A DNA stretch of 8,814 nt from NCBI GenBank assembly GCA_021732805.1, contig JAKFUJ010000039.1:1-8814 (forward strand). The letters run 5' to 3'. The position numbers and the translations under genes are program-made. This stretch comes from Betaproteobacteria bacterium. Lineage in GTDB: Bacteria; Pseudomonadota; Gammaproteobacteria; Burkholderiales; SG8-41. This document shows positions 1 through 6,539 of the stretch, one piece after another. Under the pieces are notes generated by a model. That model worked only from the letters and a program-made list of their open reading frames with translations, was not told the origin of the DNA and did no database searches. The first letter of the stretch is position 1; every line of letters begins with the position of its first letter.

Positions 1-322
1 GAGGGCCGATAATGTTAACGTTCTCGCTGATTGATGTCCCGACCGGATTGCTCTCGTACAGGTTGAGGCCGCTGACCTGCAAGTTCAGCGAACTGGTGAA
101 TCCGGATTCCTGACCAAGATACGTGTACGTGGCGACACCGGTTTGATTGGTCACCAAAGTACCCAGATCAACCGACGTGCCAACAGCCAGGTTCGGGAAC
201 CCTGCTACATTGAAAATTTCGGTGCGTGTCACCGTCGAAGAAGTCAGAAACGAAAGCTGGGCGTTGGCCAGGCTGGATACCGTTAGCAATGCGGCTGCAA
301 GCAGCGTGCGCTTGAGTTTCAT
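1..322 (-). CDS. Secreted protein, N-terminal part (possible PEP-CTERM family)
   Basis: Leftward gene cut by the window edge; about 107 codons are visible and the C-terminus is missing. The protein starts MKLKRTLLAAALLTVSSLANA, a classic Sec signal peptide: basic N-region, hydrophobic core, and A-N-A before the likely cleavage site. The start is set by an AGGAG ribosome-binding site (complement of 328-332) five bases before the ATG. The mature part is rich in Thr, Ser, Val, Asn and Leu and contains TNQTGVATYTYLGQESGF (about residues 59-76), which resembles a stretch I know from PEP-CTERM exosortase substrates of betaproteobacteria. The sorting signal that would prove this (PEP, transmembrane helix, basic tail) lies outside the window. 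Secretion is well supported; family assignment is tentative. It is transcribed divergently from the DksA-like gene. Confidence 0.7.
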   Translation of the reverse strand, partial: MKLKRTLLAAALLTVSSLANAQLSFLTSSTVTRTEIFNVAGFPNLAVGTSVDLGTLVTNQTGVATYTYLGQESGFTSSLNLQVSGLNLYESNPVGTSISENVNIIGP

Positions 323-350
323 GTGATCTCCTGAAATGTGGTGTGCATTC

Positions 351-369
351 CGATGGGGAAATCCCATCG
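351..369. promoter_or_regulatory. Perfect inverted repeat upstream of the secreted-protein gene
   Basis: CGATGGG, a five-base loop (GAAAT) and CCCATCG form a perfect 7-bp stem. It begins 28 bases upstream of the leftward start codon, so it lies in the promoter or 5' leader of that gene. It could be an operator or an RNA hairpin in the leader. No U-run follows it in either direction, so it is not an intrinsic terminator. Confidence 0.35.
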
Positions 370-487
370 TGGCCCCGATTTTCTGCTTCAGCCGCAGGCC
401 ACTCTGTACGGAAGAACACATATGAAAAAAAGCCCGCGGTCCGTATCACACCGCCAACACAGCGAGGGTCAGGATCAAGGCTGCTGT

Positions 488-501
488 GTACGCTAGCGTA
501 C
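488..501. promoter_or_regulatory. 14-bp perfect palindrome in the dksA-like gene leader
   Basis: GTACGCTAGCGTAC reads the same on both strands, with no spacer. It lies 132 bp upstream of the DksA-like start and 165 bp upstream of the secreted-protein start, in non-coding DNA. This symmetry suits a dimeric DNA-binding protein. The regulator and the regulated gene cannot be told from the sequence. Confidence 0.3.
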
Positions 502-633
502 GATATTCCTGTCAATCCATGGCTAGGATTACTCACTGAAATTCAGCGTGTGCATACCACTGTTCAGTTCCGTAAACCGTTCAGTAAGGGCTCCGCCGAA
601 TGCCTTCTTTATTCATCCTGCAAAGGGGCTACG

Positions 634-1125
634 ATGAGCCAACTGCACAGTTTTGACCAGACGACCGCAACGACGTCGGGGAACAGCGGCCCGGACACAG
701 AGAGCGCGGGCACGGTCATCGATCAATTTTCCGGCAAAAAACCACCGCCTTTGCCGAGAGTCCATGCTTTTGAATTCAGGGCGCTGTTGCATGCGCAACG
801 CAGGCGACTGCTGGACGAGATGCACGAAATCATGACTCCCGCAGACGCAAAAAACGGTATCGACGGTCCGCCGCCATCCATCGCCGACGGTGCTCCCGAA
901 ACGCCAGACATCATTGATATCGCAATGATGACGGTGATCCGAAACAGCCAGAAACTGCAGGAGATCGAGGTTGCGCTGGCACGTCTCAGCGACGGCACTT
1001 ACGGCATCTGCATTTACTGTGGTCAGGGCATCGACCGGGCGCGCCTGAAATTCCAGCCGACTGCCCGCTACTGCCTGCCCTGCCAGTTGCTGCTGATTTT
1101 CCCCGCCAAGCCGCCCGCAGAGTGA
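634..1125 (+). CDS. DksA/TraR-family C4 zinc-finger protein
   Basis: A 163-residue protein with DksA architecture. The coiled-coil region (about residues 45-115) carries DIIDIA at 92-97, matching the DxxDxA tip motif (DPVDRA in E. coli DksA) that DksA inserts into the RNA polymerase secondary channel. A four-cysteine zinc finger follows: C126, C129, C147, C150, with the same 18-residue offset between the pairs as in E. coli. The family binds RNA polymerase and, with ppGpp, resets promoter choice during starvation. The ATG at 634 is preferred over upstream in-frame starts because AAAGGGG (622-628) lies five bases before it and the added residues have no family likeness. The N-terminus (about 40 residues) is Thr/Ser/Gly-rich and divergent, and the C-terminal helix is short and Pro-rich, so this is probably a DksA paralogue rather than the housekeeping copy. 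Confidence 0.87.
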   Translation: MSQLHSFDQTTATTSGNSGPDTESAGTVIDQFSGKKPPPLPRVHAFEFRALLHAQRRRLLDEMHEIMTPADAKNGIDGPPPSIADGAPETPDIIDIAMMTVIRNSQKLQEIEVALARLSDGTYGICIYCGQGIDRARLKFQPTARYCLPCQLLLIFPAKPPAE

Positions 1126-1176
1126 TGATCGTTTACAGGTCATCAGCTTCCGCGTCATTCCGGCTTCGGGTTTGCG

Positions 1177-1792
1177 TTGGCAAAAAATAATATTCCACGA
1201 CATATCGGCTTCATTCCTGACGGCAATCGCCGCTGGGCGATGAGTCGCGGCCTGCCCAAAGAGGCCGGATATGCCCATGGCGTCGACCCCGGGCTGCTGC
1301 CGCTGTACGAAAAATGCAGGGGCTGCGGGATCAACGAAATTTCCATCTACGGCTTTACCCGGGACAACACCCGGCGGCCCACTGTCCAGAAACAGGCATT
1401 CAGCGACGCCTGTGTGACCTTTGCTTTTGATATCGCGCTACGCGGTGCGGCACTGCTGGTGGTCGGCGATGACTGCCAGACAATTTCCCGCAGTGTTAAA
1501 ACAATTCCGGCAACGCCGGGGCGACGGCATGAAGGTGAATCTGCTGGTCAACTATGACTGGGAATGGGATCTGGCCGGTCTTAAAAACGGCGGGCTGCGC
1601 TCCAATGAAATTTCGCGCATGGATCTGATCGTACGCTGGGGCGGCGGACGCCGCCTGAGCGGTTTTCTCCCGGTGCAATCGGTTTATGCGGATTTTTATG
1701 TCAGGGATGAATACTGGCCGGATTTTGATCCGCTGCATTTTGAGCATGCACTGGTCTGGTTTAAAAACCAGGATCAAACCCTCGGCGGGTAA
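1177..1792 (+). pseudogene. Frameshifted cis-prenyltransferase (UppS superfamily)
   Basis: Two overlapping reading frames together encode one protein of the undecaprenyl-diphosphate-synthase superfamily, which condenses isopentenyl diphosphate onto allylic primers in the cis configuration. Frame one, from a TTG start with a weak ribosome-binding site, has PDGNRRW (residues 14-20, with the catalytic Asp), EISIYGFTRDNTRRP and LLVVGDD. Frame two resumes with FPAVLKQF, then MKVNLLVNYDWEWDL, DLIVRWGGGRRLSGF, YADFY and WPDF, ending QTLGG. Removing one base near 1475 joins them into about 204 residues. The RWGG-x-RRLSGFLPVQS signature, with no Glu after the GG pair as in E. coli UppS, marks a subfamily distinct from housekeeping UppS. 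It may be a true pseudogene, a sequencing error or, less likely, a programmed shift. It follows the DksA-like gene by 51 bp. Confidence 0.82.
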
Positions 1793-1847
1793 GGCGGGAA
1801 ATCAAGAGGTGCTGCGGCAGCGTCCGAAGTGGTGTGTTGCTGGTATC

Positions 1848-1865
1848 TGCCGGTGAAAACTGGCA
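1848..1865 (+). promoter_or_regulatory. Hairpin with GAAA tetraloop in the ycaO leader
   Basis: TGCCGGT-GAAA-ACTGGCA forms a 7-bp stem with one G-U pair, closed by a GNRA-type loop, 39 bases before the ycaO start. No U-run follows, so it is not a plain terminator. It may be a leader structure affecting stability or translation, or chance. Confidence 0.25.
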
Positions 1866-1904
1866 TCCTCGCGCACCTTTCAAATCCACCGAGTACCCCC
1901 AGCC

Positions 1905-3629
1905 ATGGCCACCGAAAGTTTTATCCCGGGCAAGGATGCCTCGCTCGAATCCACCATTCTTACCATGCAGCAAAAGCTGGCTAGCCGCGGCTTTGTGCTG
2001 GATGAATCCTCCTGGTTGAATCCGGTCGAGTCGATCTGGTCGGTCCATGTCCGCGACCGCGAATGCCCGATGCTGTTTGCCAACGGCAAGGGCGCGACCC
2101 AACTGGCGGCGCGCGCCAGTGCGCTGGGCGAATTTTTTGAACGGCTGGGTACGCATTATTTCTGGACCCACTTCTACCTCGGCGAAACCCGCGCCAACCG
2201 GTACTTTGTGCATTACCCGCAGGAGCGCTGGTTTGCGCCGACGGATGATGGCCACTGGCCGGCTGAATTGCTGAACCCGGAGCTGCACGCCTTCTACAAT
2301 CCGCAGGGCGATATTGACGGTGAAGTGCTGGTCGATCTGAATTCCGGCAACGTGAAGCGCGGCATCTGCGCGCTGCCTTACACGCGTCTGCGCGATGGCG
2401 CGCAGACCTGGATTCCCGTCAACATCATCGGCAACCTCTATGTCAGCAACGGCATGGCCGCCGGCAACACGCTGATGGAAGCGCGCAGCCAGGCATTGTC
2501 TGAAATCTTTGAGCGCAACATCAAAAACCGCATCATCAGCGGCGGGCTGTGCCTGCCCGAGGTGCCGGAAGCCGCGATCGCGCGTTATCCCGGCATCGCC
2601 GCCGGCATCAAGGGTTTGCGTGAGGCGGGTTTCGGCATCCTCGTGCGCGACGCCTCGCTCGGTGGTCGCTACCCGGTGATGAATGTCACGCTGCTGCATC
2701 CCAAGGATCAGGGCGTGTTTGCCAGTTTCGGCGCGCATCCGCGCTTCGAAGTGGCGCTGGAACGTGCGCTCACTGAATTGCTGCAGGGGCGGGCGCTGGA
2801 GTCGCTGGAGAATTTTCCAGAGCCGGGTTTTGACATGGATGAAATCACCATGACGTCGAACCTGGAAATCCACTTCGTCGATTCCAGCGGCGTGATCAGC
2901 TGGAATTTCCTCGGCGATACGCCGGATTACCCGTTCGTCGACTGGAACTTCAGCGCCACCACCGCGGAAGATTACGCGTGGCTGTGCAACTGCATCAAGG
3001 CCGAAGGTCACGACATCTACGTTGCCGATTTTACCGAGCAGGGCGCCTACAGCTGTCGCATCCTGGTGCCGGGGATGTCGGAAATTTATCCGGTGGAAGA
3101 CCTGGCCTGGGAAAACAACAGCATCGGCAACCGCATCCGCCCGGCGCTGGTCAAGCTTCCGGAATTGAGTGATGCCGAAGCCCGCGCCCTGCTCGATGAT
3201 CTGCAAACCCTGAACCTGAACGATGAACGGCCGCTGTGGGAAATCCTCGGTCTGGCCGTCCCGCTGGATACGGTGTGGAAGGAATTACGAATCGGTGAAT
3301 TGAAGACCCTGCTTGCGCTGGCTATCGGCGATAAAGAGGCGACTCGCGAAGGCTGTGACTGGATCCGCCATTTCCAGGAAATGAACCCTGGGCGTCATCT
3401 GGTTTATCGTTGTATCGAAAGCCTGATCAACTTTGAGGACACCGGCAACTTCAACCGGTCGCTGCAGCTGCTCTATGGCGCGGAAACCGTATGCCAGGCA
3501 CGGGCCCTGCTTGATCGCAGTGAACGCTACTTCGGCCTGCACGCGCTGGGAGTCGACATGCAGGGCAGTGCCATGCACCAGACGCTGCTTGCAGCATATG
3601 ACAAGCTGTTTGCGGCAACGACGGGCTGA
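1905..3629 (+). CDS. ycaO: YcaO-domain protein, E. coli YcaO type
   Basis: A 574-residue protein collinear with E. coli YcaO from the first residues (FIPGKD at 6-11, WLNP at 37-40). YcaO proteins use ATP to activate amide backbones; in E. coli, YcaO influences beta-methylthiolation of ribosomal protein S12 by RimO. Visible landmarks are GKGAT (61-65), LGEFFERL (74-81), a central IIGNLYVSNGMAAGNT block (174-189), SEIFERN (199-205), and ASFGAHP with ELLQGR at about 273-297. The paired Glu residues (E76/E79, E200/E203) are at the conserved ATP/Mg positions. The C-terminal part (about 420-574) includes LRIGELKTLLALAIGD and matches the helical tail of E. coli YcaO, not the Pro-rich end of azoline-forming YcaO enzymes. 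No precursor peptide, dehydrogenase or rimO lies nearby. There is no strong Shine-Dalgarno; the ATG is chosen by match to the family start. Confidence 0.94.
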   Translation: MATESFIPGKDASLESTILTMQQKLASRGFVLDESSWLNPVESIWSVHVRDRECPMLFANGKGATQLAARASALGEFFERLGTHYFWTHFYLGETRANRYFVHYPQERWFAPTDDGHWPAELLNPELHAFYNPQGDIDGEVLVDLNSGNVKRGICALPYTRLRDGAQTWIPVNIIGNLYVSNGMAAGNTLMEARSQALSEIFERNIKNRIISGGLCLPEVPEAAIARYPGIAAGIKGLREAGFGILVRDASLGGRYPVMNVTLLHPKDQGVFASFGAHPRFEVALERALTELLQGRALESLENFPEPGFDMDEITMTSNLEIHFVDSSGVISWNFLGDTPDYPFVDWNFSATTAEDYAWLCNCIKAEGHDIYVADFTEQGAYSCRILVPGMSEIYPVEDLAWENNSIGNRIRPALVKLPELSDAEARALLDDLQTLNLNDERPLWEILGLAVPLDTVWKELRIGELKTLLALAIGDKEATREGCDWIRHFQEMNPGRHLVYRCIESLINFEDTGNFNRSLQLLYGAETVCQARALLDRSERYFGLHALGVDMQGSAMHQTLLAAYDKLFAATTG

Positions 3630-3692
3630 CGGAACAACGGCAACATCACGGCTACGGCGAAAGCAATAAGGCGTCAAAAAATGAAAATGCGC

Positions 3693-3707
3693 CAAGAAAA
3701 ATTCTTG
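3693..3707. promoter_or_regulatory. Palindrome overlapping the protease promoter
   Basis: CAAGAA-AAA-TTCTTG is a perfect inverted repeat with 6-bp arms and a 3-bp spacer. Its right arm shares three bases with the TTGACA hexamer of the candidate promoter, the usual arrangement for a repressor site blocking RNA polymerase. The cognate regulator is unknown. Confidence 0.35.
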
Positions 3708-3734
3708 ACACCCCGGGTTTCATGCGCGGATAGT
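3705..3734 (+). promoter_or_regulatory. Candidate sigma-70 promoter for the M48 protease gene
   Basis: A perfect TTGACA -35 hexamer (3705-3710) is followed after 18 bp by GATAGT (3729-3734), a 4/6 match to TATAAT. Transcription would begin near 3741, giving a leader of about 64 bases before the GTG start. It lies in the 175-bp non-coding gap between ycaO and the protease gene, where no clear terminator is visible. Confidence 0.4.
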
Positions 3735-3804
3735 TGCTTCATGTCATTTGTGTGACGGTCGTGTGGCGGAATGCCACGCTGGTCCCCACGGCAGGAGGGC
3801 GCGG

Positions 3805-4566
3805 GTGAAACATCTGCTTTTTGCCATGATGATCGGTTTTCCCGGGTTTGCCGGGGCGCAAGCGCTACTGGATTTTCGTAACGACCTTGCTTTTAATCCG
3901 GAAGCAGTCGAAGCGGTGGCGGAGCGCGCATACCGTCTGCGTTTGCGGACACTGTCTGACAAAGGCTTGCTCGATACCGATCCGGTGTTGCTGAGCCGGC
4001 TGCGCGGCATCATCGCAAAGCTGCAGCCAGCCGCTCAGTTTGAGCGCCCGGATGCTGCCGCGATCCGCTGGGAAATCCACATCTGCCGGCTTTGCAATGA
4101 AAATGCCTCGGCCATGGCCGGCGGCAAATTGCTGGTCGGCGAGGAGTTTGTTGCCGAATTGGCGTTTACCGACGATGAGCTTGGGTATGTGCTGGCCCAC
4201 GAGATGGCGCACGTGCTGGCAGAGCACACCCGGGAATTCGCGACGTACGGGCGCTTTTTCGTCAGCAATGGCCGTGATCGTTATTATGAGGATATCCAGC
4301 GGGAACTTGACGAGAGTTTTGTCGTAAACCTGCGCATGGCGCCGATCTACGCCGAGCAGGAACTCGAAGCCGATTACATGGGCTTCATCCTCGGCGCACG
4401 CAGCGGTTTCGATCCGGAGGCCATGCCCCGGATGCTGCGCAAACTGCACGCGGATACAGCCTTTGATTTTTCGCGGCATCCGGCAGCGACTGAACGCATG
4501 CAGCGTGCGTTGACTATACTGCCTGCTGCGCACCGGATCAGGGAACTGGGCATCGCTGAGCAATAA
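3805..4566 (+). CDS. Exported M48-family zinc metalloprotease
   Basis: A 253-residue protein beginning MKHLLFAMMIGFPGFAGAQ, a short signal peptide with likely cleavage after AGA, so it probably acts in the periplasm. The GTG at 3805 is chosen because a consensus AGGAGG (3793-3798) sits six bases upstream; an in-frame TTG at 3748 lacks such a site and would bury the signal peptide. The zinc site is HEMAH (132-136) with ELEAD at 186-190 supplying the third ligand. ENASAMAGGKLLV (about 99-111) fits the N-A-x-x-x-x-G-G-x-ΦΦV strand before the active site, and RHPAATERM near the C-terminus matches the HP-x-x-x-x-R motif of the family. It lacks the membrane helices of HtpX and the TPR tail of BepA, so it resembles the small stand-alone YcaL/LoiP-like group. 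A CRLC pair (94-97) is unusual. The substrate is unknown. Confidence 0.88.
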   Translation: MKHLLFAMMIGFPGFAGAQALLDFRNDLAFNPEAVEAVAERAYRLRLRTLSDKGLLDTDPVLLSRLRGIIAKLQPAAQFERPDAAAIRWEIHICRLCNENASAMAGGKLLVGEEFVAELAFTDDELGYVLAHEMAHVLAEHTREFATYGRFFVSNGRDRYYEDIQRELDESFVVNLRMAPIYAEQELEADYMGFILGARSGFDPEAMPRMLRKLHADTAFDFSRHPAATERMQRALTILPAAHRIRELGIAEQ

Positions 4567-4622
4567 CGCAGGCGAAAGGCAGGCTTTTCTTGCTCAGAAT
4601 GACGGTATTCCACCGATCAGGG

Positions 4623-5762
4623 TTATTTTCCCAGTAATTCACCGATCGGTTTCAGGGATTCGACGCGGTCGCAGATCACCTTGATGATGGCGATCAGGGG
4701 CGCGCCGAGCAGCAGACCGGCAATACCCCACAGCCAGCCGAAAAACAGCAGGGCGATGAACAGCACCGCGGCGTTTACCCGCGCATACCGGCTTTGCAGC
4801 CAAGTCACGAAAAAAAGTCCGATAACGCCGGACAGCAGCATGGCCACGAACGCAACTGCCAATGCCTGAAGCGGCGTCCCGAACTGCATAAAACCCGCAA
4901 AACCGGCGGCTATGGAAACGAGGACCGTGCCCAGATAGGGGATGAAGTGCAGCACGCCGGCGGTGACTCCCCAGATACCTGCCTGCTCCACATCCATTGC
5001 TTCGAACGCAAGCCAGGTGCAGACCCCGATGAGTGCATTCGATGCCAGTGTCACGAACAGATAGCGTTGCACCTGCACGTCAATTTCTTCCAGTATGCGC
5101 AATGCGTCTTTCTTGCGCGACAGTGCAGGACCGACAAACTGCACCAGTTTTCGCCGGAAATGGTCACCCGAGGCCAGCAGAAAATACGCGAGCAGCAGCA
5201 CGATCGGCGTTTGAGCAGCGACGGATGCCAGCAGCGCCGATTGTGAGATTGCATAATCGCGCATCCACGATGGAGGTTCTGTCGCCGAAGTGGCTCGTGG
5301 TGCGCGGGTTCCCGGTTTCTGCGTGGCATCGGCAGCCGCGCCCTGCAGTTCGTTGGCGGCTTCCTGCACATTTTGCAGCGCTGTAGGCACGGCATTGCGC
5401 TCAGCGCCCAGGCTGCGGCGCAGCTTGCGTGCGGCATCCGGCAGCTTTTCGATCATCGCTGTTGCTTCGTCACTCAGGGAATACGTAATCCATGAAATGC
5501 CGCCGACCAGTATCGTCAGGACCAGAGCAGCAGCGATGGCGCGGGGAATCCGGCAATTTTCCAATCCGTTGACCAGAGGCCGCAGGGTGTAGCTGGTCAA
5601 TATGCCGATCAGCAAGGGCACAAAAAACGAGCGCCCGAGATACAGCGCGGCAACGGTGGCAATCACGGCAATTATCACCAGCGCGGTGCCCATATAAGAA
5701 TAGCTACGGACAATGCCCGTCTCACCGGGATCGGGGGGGGATGGCTGCTCGGGTTGGCTCAT
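4623..5762 (-). CDS. AI-2E/PerM-family membrane transporter
   Basis: A 379-residue inner-membrane protein of the family that includes E. coli PerM, TqsA and YdiK. Hydrophobic segments are visible at about 22-43, 45-60, 74-97, 176-198, 232-253, 262-290, 299-322 and 331-361. Family landmarks are FIPYLGTVL (273-281) and a C-terminal GLLLGAPLIAIIKV block (349-362). Between the third and fourth hydrophobic segments lies a long soluble stretch (about 98-175) with a charged Ala-rich half and a Thr/Pro/Ala-rich half, probably outside the membrane. Characterised members export small molecules (TqsA, autoinducer-2) or exchange Na+/H+, so the substrate here is open. The start has no strong Shine-Dalgarno. 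The gene follows the decarboxylase-like gene by 30 bp on the same strand and is probably co-transcribed. Codons 8-10 contain a run of eight C. Confidence 0.9.
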   Translation of the reverse strand: MSQPEQPSPPDPGETGIVRSYSYMGTALVIIAVIATVAALYLGRSFFVPLLIGILTSYTLRPLVNGLENCRIPRAIAAALVLTILVGGISWITYSLSDEATAMIEKLPDAARKLRRSLGAERNAVPTALQNVQEAANELQGAAADATQKPGTRAPRATSATEPPSWMRDYAISQSALLASVAAQTPIVLLLAYFLLASGDHFRRKLVQFVGPALSRKKDALRILEEIDVQVQRYLFVTLASNALIGVCTWLAFEAMDVEQAGIWGVTAGVLHFIPYLGTVLVSIAAGFAGFMQFGTPLQALAVAFVAMLLSGVIGLFFVTWLQSRYARVNAAVLFIALLFFGWLWGIAGLLLGAPLIAIIKVICDRVESLKPIGELLGK

Positions 5763-5792
5763 TGTGTTGAACTCAACCGGATGTTCGCTGCT

Positions 5793-6425
5793 TTACCGGG
5801 TTTTGTCGAGCGGCGGAAGCGGCAATGCCAAGCCGTCAGGCACCGGTGTGCGATCCACGTTCAGGCACATCGACACCAGCACGTAGAATCCGTTGACCGA
5901 AATCAGATCGACGATGCCGCGTTCGCCGAAACGTTCGAGCGTGATACGGTAAGTGTCATCACTGACGCCCTGAGTGTCCTGCAGCTCGCGCGAAAAGTTG
6001 TAGACGATGGTTTCATCGGCATCCAGGTTGGCCGGACGCCGGCCCTGCGCGATGTCCTCGGCGATGGCGGAGTTCAGCCCACCTTCCAGCGCCAGCTTGT
6101 GATGGGCGACCCATTCGTACTGTGAAGTCCATTGCCGCGCCGTGACCAGAATCGCCAGTTCATTGAGTTTGCCGGCCAGTGAACTGCGAAAGCGGATTTC
6201 TTCGCCCAGTTGCTGTACCAGATTGCCGATGCCGGGGCTGCGCAGCCAGACGTTGAACGGCCCGCCCAGCGGCCCCGGTTTGGAGGCGCCCGAACTGGCG
6301 AGTTTGGCGCGTGGTCCGGACTTGATGGCCTCGGTCAGCGCACGCTGCTCCGGTGTCAGATTTTCCACTGGAATCAGCTTGAAGCGGCGAACGTCTAATG
6401 CGGATGATTTTTTCGTAGCGCTCAT
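5793..6425 (-). CDS. Carboxymuconolactone decarboxylase-like protein
   Basis: A 210-residue protein of the CMD/AhpD-like superfamily. The N-terminal part has TPEQRAL (24-30) and a GPFNVWLRSP stretch (55-64). The core helices have LNELAILVTARQW (88-100) and YEWVAHHKLALEGGL (103-117), the E-W-x-x-H-x-x-x-A-x-x-x-G signature of the decarboxylase-like branch. The redox CxxC of AhpD is absent; the only Cys (C187) is near the C-terminus, so peroxidase-reductase chemistry is unlikely. True gamma-carboxymuconolactone decarboxylases are shorter (about 130 residues) and act in protocatechuate breakdown; proteins of this length are usually uncharacterised. AGGG lies six bases before the ATG. The gene is divergent from the solute-binding protein gene and lies just upstream of the PerM-family gene. 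Confidence 0.88.
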   Translation of the reverse strand: MSATKKSSALDVRRFKLIPVENLTPEQRALTEAIKSGPRAKLASSGASKPGPLGGPFNVWLRSPGIGNLVQQLGEEIRFRSSLAGKLNELAILVTARQWTSQYEWVAHHKLALEGGLNSAIAEDIAQGRRPANLDADETIVYNFSRELQDTQGVSDDTYRITLERFGERGIVDLISVNGFYVLVSMCLNVDRTPVPDGLALPLPPLDKTR

Positions 6426-6539
6426 GGCCAGCCCTGATTTGGAAAAAACGAACTTAACATGAACGTAAGATTATGATGCTACGATAACAACATAATAAAA
6501 ACCCATAAAATCAACCATCCTCAATTTTCGACAGACCTC
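6426..6539. promoter_or_regulatory. AT-rich divergent promoter region with imperfect inverted repeat
   Basis: This 114-bp spacer between divergent start codons is far more AT-rich than the surrounding genes, especially 6450-6530, and should hold promoters for both. TTATGATG (6471-6478) and CAACATAA (6488-6495) form an inverted repeat with one mismatch and a 9-bp spacer, a possible operator. I could not fix -35/-10 pairs with confidence. Confidence 0.4.

Larger units (their letters stand above)
323..633. other. Divergent intergenic region with inverted repeats
   Basis: This 311-bp spacer separates the leftward secreted-protein gene from the rightward DksA-like gene. The reading frame of the DksA-like gene stays open through most of it, but that upstream stretch shows no family resemblance and the gene's own ribosome-binding site lies at its 3' end. 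It holds a perfect 7-bp-arm hairpin (351-369), a perfect 14-bp palindrome (488-501), two GTTCAGT copies (562-568 and 579-585) and a 24-codon ORF at 422-496. No convincing sigma-70 or sigma-54 promoter was found by eye on either strand, though at least one promoter per direction is expected. Confidence 0.6.

Noticed and set aside
377..395. Sigma-54 promoter upstream of the secreted-protein gene
   Set aside because: A TGGC on the minus strand is not followed by TTGC or GC at the required -12 spacing.
343..633. Upstream in-frame extension of the DksA-like gene
   Set aside because: The extension resembles no family member and a good ribosome-binding site sits directly before the ATG at 634.
613..1278. 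221-codon minus-strand frame opposite the DksA-like gene
   Set aside because: It is antisense to a gene with clear DksA motifs and shows no domain of its own.
1756..1771. CTGGTTT-AA-AAACCAG inverted repeat as a terminator
   Set aside because: It lies inside the coding part of the prenyltransferase (VWFKNQ), has too short a loop and no T-run after it.
1761..3206. 481-codon open frame on the minus strand opposite ycaO
   Set aside because: It lies wholly antisense to an unmistakable ycaO and the end of the prenyltransferase, is Arg/Gln/His-rich with no recognisable domain, and is explained by GC-rich codon use.
1905..3629. YcaO as part of a thiazole/oxazole-modified peptide cluster
   Set aside because: The protein is collinear with E. 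coli YcaO, lacks the Pro-rich C-terminus of azoline synthetases, and no precursor peptide or partner enzyme lies nearby.
3748..3804. TTG start adding 19 residues to the M48 protease
   Set aside because: It lacks a ribosome-binding site and would precede the signal peptide, whereas GTG at 3805 has a consensus AGGAGG six bases upstream.
3865..4563. 232-codon minus-strand frame opposite the M48 protease gene
   Set aside because: It is antisense to a gene with intact HEMAH and ELEAD motifs and has no recognisable domain.
4567..4622. Terminator between the convergent protease and PerM-family genes
   Set aside because: No stem longer than about four base pairs with a T-run could be found in this 56-bp gap.
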